37,623 bases of DNA from Oscillospiraceae bacterium (GCA_015068705.1 SVJZ01000015.1:1-37623), one strand, 5' to 3'. Numbered from the stretch's first letter, positions 7,369 through 15,732 are shown. Numbers and translations: made by a program. Notes: generated by a model not told the origin, from the sequence alone.

Positions 7369-10326
7369 ATGGCATATCGTTTGGGGTTAGACATCGGGTC
7401 CACCACCCTAAAAGCGGTGGTGACGGACGAGGTCGGCAACATATTATACAAAAGCTATGAACGTCATATGTCCCGGGTACGGGAGATGGCGTTGGAAAAG
7501 CTGAAAGAACTTGGCGGCTTGCTCGACGGTATGCCCATCAAGGCGGCAATTACCGGCTCGGCAGGATTGGGTCTTGCCGATAGCGCAGGTGTTGATTTTG
7601 TACAGGAGGTATTTGCAACCGCAGGCGGTGTGAAACGGTTGTATCCCAAGACCGATGTGGTAATCGAACTGGGTGGCGAGGATGCGAAAATTATTTTCTT
7701 GCAGGGCGCAATGGAGGAGAGAATGAATTCCACCTGCGCCGGCGGAACGGGTGCATTCATCGACCAGATGGCATCGCTGCTCAATATTACGGTTGACCGG
7801 TTGGACGAGTTGAGCTTGCAACACACCGATATTTATCCCATCGCATCCCGATGCGGCGTGTTTGCAAAGACGGATATTCAGCCCCTGATCAATCAGGGTG
7901 CACGAAAGGAAAATATTGCGGCAAGTATTTATCAGGCGGTGGTGGATCAGACCATCGCAGGGTTGGCGCAAGGGCGCCCCATTACCGGAAAGGTATTGTT
8001 TCTGGGGGGGCCGCTTGCATTTTCAAAGGGATTGAGAGAGCGGTTTATCCAAACGCTCGGGTTGGACGAGGCAGATGCGGTTTTTCCGGATATTGCCCAG
8101 TATTTTGTGGCGCTTGGTGCGGCGATTTATGCAGATGGTCTGGAAAAGGAATATGAGTATCAATCCCTTTTAACGGCGTTTGAACGGGCGGCTCAGGTCC
8201 ACGAGCAGGTGGAGGGGCTGGAGCCTCTGTTTGCAGACCGGTCTGCATATGATGCATTTGTTTCCCGTCATGCAAAGGCATCGGTGGAGCAAGCAGATAT
8301 TGCCACCTATTGCGGCAGAGCGCACCTTGGAATTGACGCAGGTAGTACCACCACAAAAATAACATTGATTGATGATAGCAAGCGGATTTTATATACCTAT
8401 TATGCGCCAAACCTTGGTAATCCGCTTAAAATTGTGCGTGCACAGCTGGAAGAAATCTACCGCCTGTGCGGTGATCGGATTACCATTGCGTCATCTGCCG
8501 TTACCGGATATGGCGAGGAACTGATTAAAAACGCATTTAATATTGATTTTGGATTAGTAGAAACGGTAGCGCATTACCGCGCGGCACGCCACTTTAATCC
8601 CGAGGCGGATTTTATCATTGACATTGGCGGACAGGACATCAAATGCTTTGAAATCCGTGACGGCGCGGTGGCAAGTGTCATGCTCAACGAGGCGTGTTCG
8701 TCCGGATGCGGTTCGTTTATTGAAACCTTTGCAAAATCACTTGGTTATCCGGTTTCAGAATTTGCAGCTCTGGCGTTGGAATCGCGCAATCCGGTGGATT
8801 TGGGTACCCGTTGTACTGTGTTTATGAATTCTTCGGTAAAGCAGGCGCAAAAAAATGGCGCAACGGTTGCAGATATTTCGGCAGGACTTGCCATCAGTGT
8901 GGTAAAAAACGCCATATACAAGGTCATTCGTGCCCGGAATGCAGACGAATTGGGCAAGCACATTGTGGTGCAGGGTGGTACCTTTTTAAATGATGCAGTA
9001 CTGCGCTCGTTTGAAATGCTGATGGGGAGAAATGTGGTGCGTCCTGCCATTGCAGGATTGATGGGCGCCTATGGTGCGGCGCTTCATGCAATGGATCACG
9101 CCAAGGCGGTTTCCACCATTGCAACGGCGCAACAAGTTGCAGCATTTACCCATCAGTCAAAGTTTGTTACCTGTAATCTGTGTACCAACCATTGCAGTCT
9201 GACGGTAAATGTATTTGAAAACGGAAACAAATTCATCTCGGGTAACCGTTGCGAGCGACCGGTTCGAGGGGTTGCAGGACGGGATTTACCCAATTTGTAT
9301 CAATTCAAGCGAAACCATCTTACTTCCTTGCGGGGAATTCCCGGGCCGAGGGGCAAGATCGGATTGCCGTTGGTATTGAATATGTATGAGAATCTACCCT
9401 TCTGGCATGCCTTTTTCACCAAACTGGGATTTGAAACGGTGGTGTCGGGGATTTCCACTCGTGCACTCTATGCTAAGGGGCAACATACCATTGCATCCGA
9501 TACGGTATGTTATCCTGCAAAATTGGTGCATGGACACATGAAAACGTTGGAAGAACAGGGCGTAAAAACGGTGTTTTATCCCTGTATGACCTATAATTTT
9601 GATGAAGGCAGTTCGGACAATTGCTTCCACTGTCCGGTGGTGGCATATTATCCTGAATCGGTCAATGCCAACATGACCTTTGAGAGCGGAATGCGATTGC
9701 TCTATCCGTATCTGTCGCTCAATCACCCCAAGCAATTTGCAAAGAAAATTCATGCTTACATGAATGAACAGTTTGGTGGCATATCCAAACGGGAGGTAAA
9801 CGCCGCAGTAAAGGCAGGGTATCAGGCATATCATGCATACAAAAAGGCGGTTGCTGATGAAGGGAAACGTGCGCTGGAATATGCACAGAAAAACGGACTG
9901 AAAACCATTGTTCTAGCAGGCAGACCGTATCATATTGACCCCGAGATCAACCATGGAATTGACCAGTTGATTTCCACACTGGGGTTTGTGTTGGTGTGCG
10001 AGGATTCGGTGGCAGAACTGGGTAAATACAAACGGGTCAATGTGCTCAATCAATGGACATACCACGCCCGGATGTACCGTGCGGCAACCCTGACCGCAAC
10101 CCTGCCCGATACCCAGTTGGTGCAACTGGTGTCATTCGGATGCGGTATTGACGCGGTTACCTCGGATGAGGTGCGTGACCTGTTGCGCTCGGCAGGAAAG
10201 CTCTATACCCAGATAAAAATCGACGAAATCAATAACCTCGGTGCGGTAAAAATCCGCTTGCGGAGTCTGCTTGCCGCCATGGAGGATAAGAATAAAGACG
10301 AAAAGGAGGAGTCCACCCGTGGTTGA
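7369..10326 (+). CDS. Double-domain 2-hydroxyacyl-CoA dehydratase activase (BadF/BadG/BcrA/BcrD family)
   Basis: A 985-aa protein. Two ASKHA ATPase modules occupy residues ~1-265 and ~320-590; each starts with a phosphate-binding LDIGSTTLK/IDAGSTTTK motif and holds a pair of cysteines spaced 39 residues apart (Cys123/Cys162 and Cys443/Cys482), the spacing of the shared 4Fe-4S cluster ligands in the Acidaminococcus activator HgdC. Residues ~600-985 are a DUF2229-type region starting with a cysteine-rich CNLCTNHC. In this superfamily ATP hydrolysis drives low-potential electron transfer to a dehydratase-like partner. Here the chain stops at residue 985 and the HgdB-like remainder is encoded by the next gene, which overlaps it by 8 nt. 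RBS AAAGGAG lies 8 nt before ATG. The physiological substrate is unknown. Confidence 0.9.
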   Translation: MAYRLGLDIGSTTLKAVVTDEVGNILYKSYERHMSRVREMALEKLKELGGLLDGMPIKAAITGSAGLGLADSAGVDFVQEVFATAGGVKRLYPKTDVVIELGGEDAKIIFLQGAMEERMNSTCAGGTGAFIDQMASLLNITVDRLDELSLQHTDIYPIASRCGVFAKTDIQPLINQGARKENIAASIYQAVVDQTIAGLAQGRPITGKVLFLGGPLAFSKGLRERFIQTLGLDEADAVFPDIAQYFVALGAAIYADGLEKEYEYQSLLTAFERAAQVHEQVEGLEPLFADRSAYDAFVSRHAKASVEQADIATYCGRAHLGIDAGSTTTKITLIDDSKRILYTYYAPNLGNPLKIVRAQLEEIYRLCGDRITIASSAVTGYGEELIKNAFNIDFGLVETVAHYRAARHFNPEADFIIDIGGQDIKCFEIRDGAVASVMLNEACSSGCGSFIETFAKSLGYPVSEFAALALESRNPVDLGTRCTVFMNSSVKQAQKNGATVADISAGLAISVVKNAIYKVIRARNADELGKHIVVQGGTFLNDAVLRSFEMLMGRNVVRPAIAGLMGAYGAALHAMDHAKAVSTIATAQQVAAFTHQSKFVTCNLCTNHCSLTVNVFENGNKFISGNRCERPVRGVAGRDLPNLYQFKRNHLTSLRGIPGPRGKIGLPLVLNMYENLPFWHAFFTKLGFETVVSGISTRALYAKGQHTIASDTVCYPAKLVHGHMKTLEEQGVKTVFYPCMTYNFDEGSSDNCFHCPVVAYYPESVNANMTFESGMRLLYPYLSLNHPKQFAKKIHAYMNEQFGGISKREVNAAVKAGYQAYHAYKKAVADEGKRALEYAQKNGLKTIVLAGRPYHIDPEINHGIDQLISTLGFVLVCEDSVAELGKYKRVNVLNQWTYHARMYRAATLTATLPDTQLVQLVSFGCGIDAVTSDEVRDLLRSAGKLYTQIKIDEINNLGAVKIRLRSLLAAMEDKNKDEKEESTRG

Positions 10327-11617
10327 AGAAACACCATATGTCAAATTTACACCCGAGATGAAAAAGACACATACCATATTGGTTCCCATGATGCTGCCGG
10401 TACACTTTTCGTTGATTATTCCGTTTTTGCAGGATGCAGGCTATCGCGTGGAGGTGCTTACCACCACGCATCAGGGTGTGATTGATGAGGGGTTGAAAAA
10501 CACCCATAATGACATCTGTTACCCCTGTATGCTGGTAATCGGACAGATGATTGATGCCTTAAAAAGTGGCAGATATGACATAGAAAAAACCGCGTTGATG
10601 ATTACCCAGACAGGGGGCGGTTGCCGTGCATCCAACTACATATCCCTGCTTCGCAAGGCGTTGAAAAACAGTGGATTTGGCAATGTGCCGGTTCTCTCGC
10701 TCAACATCTCCGGCTTGGAAAAGGATTCGAGTCTGCAGTTTACATTGCCACTGCTCATTAAGACAAGCTTTGCCTTGATGTATGGCGATATGTTGATGTG
10801 GCTAAACAACCAATGCCGCCCGTATGAAAAACGCTCCGGTGACACCAAAGCGGTGCTGGATAAGTGGGTGGAAGGTCTGGGCAGGCAATTTCATAGTCTT
10901 GATTTTTTGCATGTGCGCAAAAATTATCGGGAAATGCTAGCGGATTTTGATGGAATTAATCGTGATAAAACACCTAAAATCAAGGTGGGAATTGTGGGCG
11001 AGATTTACATGAAATACGCACCGCTGGGCAATAATTGTCTGGAGGAATTTCTGATTGGTGAGGGTGCAGAACCGGTGGTGTCCGGCGTGATGGATTTTCT
11101 GCTCTATTGCCTGAGTAATGCCGAAACCGACTACAAGCTTTACGGGATATTAAAGCCCGGTACCATCCTGGCAAAAATCGGCACATGGTATTTGCGCAAG
11201 CGACAAAGACAGATGATCCGCGCCATTACCGAACACGGCGTGTTTGTGCCTCCCACTCCATTTTCCCGCCTGACCGAATTGGTGGAAGGTTACATTGGTC
11301 GGGGAACCAAGATGGGAGAAGGATGGTTATTAACTGCAGAAATGCTGGAATTGCTGGACAGTGGTGTGAACAACATTGTATGCACCCAACCGTTTGGCTG
11401 TCTGCCCAATCACATTGTGGCAAAGGGAATGATCAGAAAAATCAAGGACCGGCATCCGTATGCAAATATCATGCCCATTGATTATGACCCGAGTGCCACA
11501 AGGATCAATCAGGAAAATCGCTTAAAACTTATGCTTGCCAACGCACGTCTTTCGGTGAAAGAATCTGACGTGCAACAAACCGAACGGGTGGGAGAGGAAG
11601 CATTTGCTTTGAGATGA
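10319..11617 (+). CDS. 2-hydroxyacyl-CoA dehydratase (HgdB-like) protein, separate partner of the double activase
   Basis: A 432-aa protein matching the C-terminal part of the large single-chain CoA-activase/dehydratase family. Conserved blocks are YPCMLVIGQ near residue 60 and QTGGGCRASNY near residue 95, with a later CTQPFGCLPNH block; the cysteines are likely iron-sulfur ligands. GTG at 10319 is taken as start because GGAGGA (10305-10310) lies 8 nt upstream; an upstream in-frame ATG at 10271 has no site and would extend into the previous gene. The 8-nt overlap with the upstream stop suggests coupled translation. YigZ follows 19 nt later. In many relatives both parts form one polypeptide of about 1,400 residues, so this is a split arrangement. 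Role in the cell not known. Confidence 0.85.
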   Translation: MVEETPYVKFTPEMKKTHTILVPMMLPVHFSLIIPFLQDAGYRVEVLTTTHQGVIDEGLKNTHNDICYPCMLVIGQMIDALKSGRYDIEKTALMITQTGGGCRASNYISLLRKALKNSGFGNVPVLSLNISGLEKDSSLQFTLPLLIKTSFALMYGDMLMWLNNQCRPYEKRSGDTKAVLDKWVEGLGRQFHSLDFLHVRKNYREMLADFDGINRDKTPKIKVGIVGEIYMKYAPLGNNCLEEFLIGEGAEPVVSGVMDFLLYCLSNAETDYKLYGILKPGTILAKIGTWYLRKRQRQMIRAITEHGVFVPPTPFSRLTELVEGYIGRGTKMGEGWLLTAEMLELLDSGVNNIVCTQPFGCLPNHIVAKGMIRKIKDRHPYANIMPIDYDPSATRINQENRLKLMLANARLSVKESDVQQTERVGEEAFALR

Positions 11618-11636
11618 CCGGAAAGGAGGGAACGGG

Positions 11637-12266
11637 ATGGGAGATGTTTATCGCTCGGTAAAAAAGTGCGCTGATGCAGAAATTACCGAGAAGAAGTCAC
11701 GGTTTATCGCCTATCTGTCGCCAATCAGAACGGCACAGGAGGCGGAGGAATTTATTACAAAAATTCGCAAAAAGCACTACGACGCCACCCACAATGTATA
11801 TGCATATCGTGTGGCAGACGGCTTTCAAAAATACAGTGATGACGGCGAGCCGTCCCGTACGGCAGGATTTCCGGTGATGGAGCTGATGGAACACGAGGGA
11901 ATTACTGATACTGTTTGTGTGGTGACCCGTTATTTTGGAGGTACTCTGCTGGGCACCGGCGGTCTGGTGCGGGCGTATACCCGTGCGGCGCAGGAAGGGA
12001 TTGCGGCGGCGGGGGTGATGACCCTGTTGTGGTGTGATCGGGTTAAGCTGGATGCACCATATACATTTTTGAGCAAGATTGAGCACATACTGCGTAGTGG
12101 CGGATACCGCACCGAAGATACCCAATATGCCGAGGGGGTTACGGTGACGGTAATTGTGGAAAAGGAGCGTACCGAGGCGCTGATGAAAGCGTTGGCAGAT
12201 GCATTTGGAAACGGAGTAACTGCGCAGGTTACCGAAAGCCTGTTTGCAGACCCTATATGCGAATAA
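11637..12266 (+). CDS. YigZ/IMPACT family protein
   Basis: A 209-aa protein of the YigZ (UPF0029, IMPACT N-terminal) family. The signature block near residues 48-75 (ATHNVYAYRV, then DDGEPSRTAG) and the following VTRYFGGTLLGTGGLVRAY are diagnostic. A C-terminal DUF1949-type ferredoxin-like domain covers ~140-205. Members have been linked to translation control or nucleic-acid binding, but the precise role in bacteria is unsettled. RBS AAGGAGG precedes ATG; the gene sits between the dehydratase-like gene and thioredoxin with gaps of about 20 nt, so co-transcription is likely. Confidence 0.9.
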   Translation: MGDVYRSVKKCADAEITEKKSRFIAYLSPIRTAQEAEEFITKIRKKHYDATHNVYAYRVADGFQKYSDDGEPSRTAGFPVMELMEHEGITDTVCVVTRYFGGTLLGTGGLVRAYTRAAQEGIAAAGVMTLLWCDRVKLDAPYTFLSKIEHILRSGGYRTEDTQYAEGVTVTVIVEKERTEALMKALADAFGNGVTAQVTESLFADPICE

Positions 12267-12287
12267 ATAGGAAAGGGAGCGATACAA

Positions 12288-12611
12288 ATGGGAGCAATTG
12301 TAAAGGTAAATTCGGATAATTTTGACCATGTGGTAATGGATAGTGCAAAGCCTGTTCTGGTGGATTTTTATGCCGAATGGTGCGGCCCTTGCCGGATGCT
12401 TGCACCGGTGATGGAGGAGGTTGCCCAAGAGGTTGGTGAGGACGCAGTGGTATGCAAACTCGATATTGACCAGGCAAGAGAACTTGCGGTGGAGTATGAG
12501 GTAACTTCGGTTCCCACCCTGATGTTGTTTCAAAACGGCACAGTTGCCGAAACGCTCATTGGTGTTCGACCCAAAGAGGAAATTGTACAAGCACTGAAAA
12601 ATCATAGATAG
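12288..12611 (+). CDS. trxA: Thioredoxin
   Basis: A 107-aa thioredoxin of normal length. The active site is WCGPC with Cys32 and Cys35, followed by the cis-proline loop SVPTLMLF near residue 75. It reduces protein disulfides in the cytosol using electrons from thioredoxin reductase, which is not encoded in this window. RBS GAAAGGGAG precedes ATG. It lies 21 nt after yigZ and just upstream of the PBP gene. Confidence 0.96.
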   Translation: MGAIVKVNSDNFDHVVMDSAKPVLVDFYAEWCGPCRMLAPVMEEVAQEVGEDAVVCKLDIDQARELAVEYEVTSVPTLMLFQNGTVAETLIGVRPKEEIVQALKNHR

Positions 12612-12618
12612 GAGAAAG

Positions 12619-12639
12619 CAAAAACCGAAATGGTTTTTG
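12619..12639 (+). promoter_or_regulatory. Hairpin in the PBP leader between Shine-Dalgarno and start codon
   Basis: An 8-bp stem (12619-12626 CAAAAACC with 12632-12639 GGTTTTTG) with loop GAAAT sits immediately after GGAGAAAG (12611-12618). If folded, it would shorten the effective distance from that SD to ATG 12652 to about 12 nt. It could also be a weak terminator after trxA, because its 3' arm is T-rich. Function is inferred only. Confidence 0.4.
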
Positions 12640-12651
12640 TGTACCGAAGAT

Positions 12652-14064
12652 ATGAATTCCAAAAAAGTAACCTTTATTCTGGTGCTGTTTAGTGCACTGT
12701 TTTTGTCGCTGGTGGTATATCTGACCGGCATTGAGCTTTACTACAAGGATGAGTATGCCTCTTCGAATCTCAATCAGCGTTCGCTTGCTCGGGAGGAAAA
12801 CAGTTTGCGAGGCACCATCTATGACAAAAACGGCGAAACGCTTGCATACAGTAAGATGGAAGGAGATGTGCAAAAACGGTATTATCCGCACATTTCCCTC
12901 TATTCACATGTGATTGGCTATTCTTCCAAAACATATGGAAAATCCATGCTGGAAAAGCGATACAATGCGGATTTGTTAGGTGACAACGGCGTTTCGGCAG
13001 TGTTTAATTTGAAGAATATGCTTTCGGGAGAAATGAATGAGGGGAATAGCCTGACCCTTACCATCGACCATCGGGTACAAAAGAGAATCAATGATATGAT
13101 GGGAAGATACAATGGTGCGGCTGTGGCGATTGATCCCAAAACCGGAGCAATTCTTGCCATGGTGAGCAAACCGGATTTCAACCCCAACGATACCTATCTC
13201 AAGAAAAGCTGGCAATCTCTTACCGATAGCGATGATGCACCATTTCTTTCCCGGGCGGTGATGGGGTTGTACCCACCGGGGTCTACCTATAAGATGCTGA
13301 CTGCCTCGCTTATCTATGAAAACGGGCTTGAAGGTACCGAGGTGGAGGACGAGGGACGGATTACCATAGACGGGAAAGAATTTACCAATACCAAGCAAAA
13401 GGCATACGGAAAAACCAGCTTGGAGGATGCATTCCGTGTGTCCAGCAATGTGTATTTTGCAAGCGTGGGCAGTCAGATTGGTACTGCCAAGCATCGAAAT
13501 CTTGCCGAGCGGTTTTGGTTTAACAAGCCGTTGGAATTTGATCTGCCGTATAGCAAGAGCAAATATCAATCCGGCTCCATGGAAGAGGTGGAACTTGCTG
13601 CCGCCTCCATCGGGCAGGGGAAAACACTGGTCACACCGCTCCAACTTGCCATGATGACAGCGGCAATTGCCAATGACGGCGTGATGATGAAACCCTATCT
13701 GGTGCAAGAGATCAAGGCACCGGGCGGATTTATTACCAAAAACACACGCCCTGCAGAGCTTTCACACGCAGTAGATGTCGAAACTGCCCGTGCTGTGAAA
13801 GAACTGATGGTGGATGCCGTAAACAACGGAACGGGAACCAATGCCCGTATCTGGGGGATTGATGTGGGCGGAAAAACCGGAACGGCGGAGAATGAACGCA
13901 CCAATGAGGACTCCGAGGCAACCCATGCACTGTTTGTTTCGTTTGCACCTGCGGATGACCCGCAGATTGCAGTGGCGGTCATTTTGGAATATGCCGGAAA
14001 TACCGGCGGATCCATTGCGGCACCCATCGCCCGGGAAGCAATGCGTACTTATTTGAAAAAATAA
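12652..14064 (+). CDS. Class B penicillin-binding protein (transpeptidase, PbpA/FtsI-like)
   Basis: A 470-aa membrane-anchored D,D-transpeptidase that cross-links peptidoglycan outside the membrane. An N-terminal membrane segment (~residues 5-24) is followed by a short dimerisation-like domain (RGTIYDKNGE) and the transpeptidase domain. Catalytic motifs are SxxK at Ser211-Lys214 (GSTYK), SxN at Ser264-Asn266 and KTG at 408-410. It is short compared with ~700-aa FtsI/SpoVD proteins and resembles actinobacterial-type PbpA, often paired with a RodA/FtsW partner that is absent here. Start choice is uncertain: SD-like GGAGAAAG (12611-12618) is 33 nt from ATG 12652, with a hairpin between; an in-frame TTG at 12637 is an alternative. 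A terminator follows. Confidence 0.9.
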   Translation: MNSKKVTFILVLFSALFLSLVVYLTGIELYYKDEYASSNLNQRSLAREENSLRGTIYDKNGETLAYSKMEGDVQKRYYPHISLYSHVIGYSSKTYGKSMLEKRYNADLLGDNGVSAVFNLKNMLSGEMNEGNSLTLTIDHRVQKRINDMMGRYNGAAVAIDPKTGAILAMVSKPDFNPNDTYLKKSWQSLTDSDDAPFLSRAVMGLYPPGSTYKMLTASLIYENGLEGTEVEDEGRITIDGKEFTNTKQKAYGKTSLEDAFRVSSNVYFASVGSQIGTAKHRNLAERFWFNKPLEFDLPYSKSKYQSGSMEEVELAAASIGQGKTLVTPLQLAMMTAAIANDGVMMKPYLVQEIKAPGGFITKNTRPAELSHAVDVETARAVKELMVDAVNNGTGTNARIWGIDVGGKTGTAENERTNEDSEATHALFVSFAPADDPQIAVAVILEYAGNTGGSIAAPIAREAMRTYLKK

Positions 14065-14071
14065 TATCAAC

Positions 14072-14106
14072 ACCAAGGCATTTTTAGGATGCCTTGGTAT
14101 TTTTTT
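14072..14106 (+). terminator. Intrinsic terminator after the PBP gene
   Basis: A 10-bp stem (14072-14081 ACCAAGGCAT with 14089-14098) with a 7-nt loop is followed by ATTTTTTT. It ends the DUF1015-to-PBP run. Confidence 0.85.
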
Positions 14107-14133
14107 GTAAAAATGCGGACGAATGATTATAAA
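14105..14133 (+). promoter_or_regulatory. Sigma-A promoter for rubrerythrin
   Basis: -35 TTGTAA (14105-14110), 17-nt spacer, -10 TATAAA (14128-14133). The -35 uses the last bases of the preceding terminator T-run. The rubrerythrin start codon is ~55 nt downstream. Confidence 0.65.
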
Positions 14134-14188
14134 TTAGTAAAAATTGGTGCATACTATGGGAAATCCAAAAAACAAGGAGGAACATAGT

Positions 14189-14776
14189 ATGAATTTAGCA
14201 GACAGTCAGACCAAAATCAACCTGATGCGTGCGTTTGCCGGGGAGAGCCAGGCGAGAAACCGTTATAACATGGCAGCATCCAAGGCTCGCAAGGATGGGT
14301 TTTATACCATTGCGGAGGTGTTTGATTACACCGCAAAGCAGGAACAGGCGCATGCCACGGTGTTTTATAACCACTTAAAAGAGGTGGTTGACACCAATTT
14401 TACCATGGATGCGTCCTATCCGGTAAACATCTACGATACCACATTGGATTATTTAAAAGCCGCCCAACACAACGAATATGAAGAATGGCAGGACGCTTAC
14501 AAAACATTTGGCGATATTGCCAAGGAGGAAGGATTTACTGCAATTTCCAATTCATTTTATATGATTGCGGGGATTGAAAAGGTGCATGGTGACCGATTTG
14601 GGAAATTTGCCGAGGATTTGCAAAACGGAACTCTTTATAAAAAAGAAGAAGGAACCATCTGGATTTGTACCAACTGCGGCTATCTGCACACCGGTGCGGA
14701 GGCACCCGGCTTGTGTCCGGTATGTTCGCATGCTCAAGGGTATTTTTTACCTTACAGTCAGACTCAGTTTGCATAA
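14189..14776 (+). CDS. rbr: Rubrerythrin
   Basis: A 195-aa rubrerythrin, a peroxide-scavenging diiron protein of anaerobes. Residues ~1-150 are a ferritin-like four-helix domain with EQAHA and EKVHG metal-binding motifs. Residues ~160-195 are a rubredoxin-like domain with two CxxC pairs (CTNC and CPVC) for a single iron. ATG 14189 is the start because AAGGAGG lies 8 nt upstream; an upstream in-frame codon at 14144 would add a leader without family support. Own promoter; the YmxH-like gene follows 41 nt later. Thioredoxin and the Rieske oxidoreductase in the same window add to a redox theme but are in other transcription units. Confidence 0.95.
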   Translation: MNLADSQTKINLMRAFAGESQARNRYNMAASKARKDGFYTIAEVFDYTAKQEQAHATVFYNHLKEVVDTNFTMDASYPVNIYDTTLDYLKAAQHNEYEEWQDAYKTFGDIAKEEGFTAISNSFYMIAGIEKVHGDRFGKFAEDLQNGTLYKKEEGTIWICTNCGYLHTGAEAPGLCPVCSHAQGYFLPYSQTQFA

Positions 14777-14817
14777 TCAAAGATTTTTTGGCATAAGCAT
14801 ACCATGAGGTGAGAGGT

Positions 14818-15051
14818 ATGTTTCGTGCATCCGAATTTAAGTGCAAGGAAGTAATAAACTTGCAGGATGGGGAACGGATGGGCTTTGTGTATGACTTGGA
14901 AATTGACGAGGACACCGGCGGTATCAAAGCGATTCTGGTGCCCGGCAGAGAACGGACGCGACTGTTTGGAAAGTGTGAGGGCGTATTGATACCGTGGGGA
15001 TGTATTCATCGGATTGGCGAAGATATCATTCTGGTCAATACCAGCCCATAA
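14818..15051 (+). CDS. ymxH: YlmC/YmxH family PRC-barrel protein
   Basis: A 77-aa protein with the family core KEVINLQDGERMGFV and, later, PGRERTRLFG and IPWGCIHRIGEDIILV, typical of the YlmC/YmxH small PRC-barrel family. In Bacillus, YmxH is linked to sporulation-associated clusters, and the molecular role is not firmly known. ATG 14818 follows GAGGTGAGAGG; a GTG nine bases earlier overlaps the ribosome binding site and is less likely. A strong symmetric terminator follows. Confidence 0.85.
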   Translation: MFRASEFKCKEVINLQDGERMGFVYDLEIDEDTGGIKAILVPGRERTRLFGKCEGVLIPWGCIHRIGEDIILVNTSP

Positions 15052-15085
15052 AAAGAGTGCTTCTTATTAAAGAAGCACTCTTTTT
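15050..15085. terminator. Bidirectional terminator between ymxH and the 56-aa gene
   Basis: A perfect 16-bp stem (15050-15065 with 15070-15085) around ATTA, starting AAAAAGAGTGC and ending in TTTTT. A-run plus T-run symmetry allows termination in both directions between convergent genes. Confidence 0.88.
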
Positions 15086-15254
15086 ACATATGCATCATAT
15101 CGTCAAGTATGCCGCCGATGGTTTTGAACATGCTGTCTTTTTGTGATTTGAGGCGTTTGTACTGCTTGTCTTTGACGGGGTCGGCAATTGCACCCACTGC
15201 TGCACCGATGACCGCGCCCATAACCAGCCCTGCCGCAAAGCCCTTGCTACTCAT
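15084..15254 (-). CDS. 56-residue glycine-zipper small protein (YtxH-like N-terminus)
   Basis: Reading the minus strand from the ATG at 15254 gives 56 residues: a short charged start, a hydrophobic Gly/Ala-rich segment (FAAGLVMGAVIGAAVGAIA, residues 6-24), then a Lys-rich tail ending DDMMHM. AGGGAG lies upstream at a suitable distance (about 8 nt). The G-x3-G pattern resembles the YtxH-like single-span glycine zipper, suggesting a membrane-associated protein. It converges on ymxH and its stop overlaps the terminator T-run. Function unknown. Confidence 0.7.
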   Translation of the reverse strand: MSSKGFAAGLVMGAVIGAAVGAIADPVKDKQYKRLKSQKDSMFKTIGGILDDMMHM

Positions 15255-15363
15255 GTATTTCGCTCCCTTCGCATGATTTCCATTGTTATTATTTCACCTG
15301 TGATGCAAAAACATACAAAGAGATTTTTAATGGGAGAGGAGAGGGAGGAAGAAGGGGTGGAAC

Positions 15364-15502
15364 TTGAGTGACGGAGGGGAGAAGTCGAGGGAAGGGAGGG
15401 TGAGGTTGAGTGACGGAGGGGAGAAGTCGAGGGAAGGGAGGGTGAGGTTGAGTGATGGAGGGGAGAAGTCGAGGGAAGGGAGGGTGAGGTTGAGTGGCGG
15501 AG
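15364..15502 (+). repeat. 42-bp tandem repeat, 3.3 copies, purine-rich plus strand
   Basis: Unit 1 is 15364-15405, unit 2 15406-15447, unit 3 15448-15489 and a partial fourth unit 15490-15502. Units begin TTGAGTGACGGAGGGGAGAA and differ by single bases only (GACGG, GATGG, GGCGG). The plus strand is nearly all purine, with several GGGG or GGG runs. 42 is a multiple of three, so frames stay open on both strands, but no ribosome binding site or protein family supports translation. It lies in a 633-nt gene-free stretch upstream of the surface-layer gene. Confidence 0.92.
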
Positions 15503-15616
15503 AGGCAGAAAAGGGAAAGAGAGAGGCGTGGCAACGGGGTGGGATTTGGTTATATTTTGGTTAGTTGATGGTTGGGTTTTGGTTGGCTAGGATAGGGGGG
15601 AGGGTGTGTGTTTCCA

Positions 15617-15656
15617 TATATTGTGTGTTGATATCTTTCTGGATATCTGGTAGTAT
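15617..15656 (+). promoter_or_regulatory. Upstream copy of duplicated promoter-like element (P1) before the SLH gene
   Basis: TTGATA (15628-15633), 17 nt, TAGTAT (15651-15656). The preceding TATATTGTGTG and the -35 are a near-copy of the P2 element 116 bp downstream (19 nt with one mismatch). The spacer contains GATATC-N6-GATATC (15630-15647), a dyad. The -10 matches consensus at only four of six positions. Confidence 0.5.
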
Positions 15657-15732
15657 ATACTCAACCGCTCAAAGCGACACGAAAGTTCACTACGGTAGGA
15701 TAGACTCATGGAAGAAATCGCCGCCTCTTCCG

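Noticed and set aside
15364-15502. CRISPR array
   Set aside because: The repeats are directly contiguous with no unique spacers, and there is no cas gene in the window.
15289-15564. Open frames with 14-residue repeats on both strands
   Set aside because: Frames stay open only because the 42-bp unit is a multiple of three. No ribosome binding site, no family match and extreme composition argue against translation.
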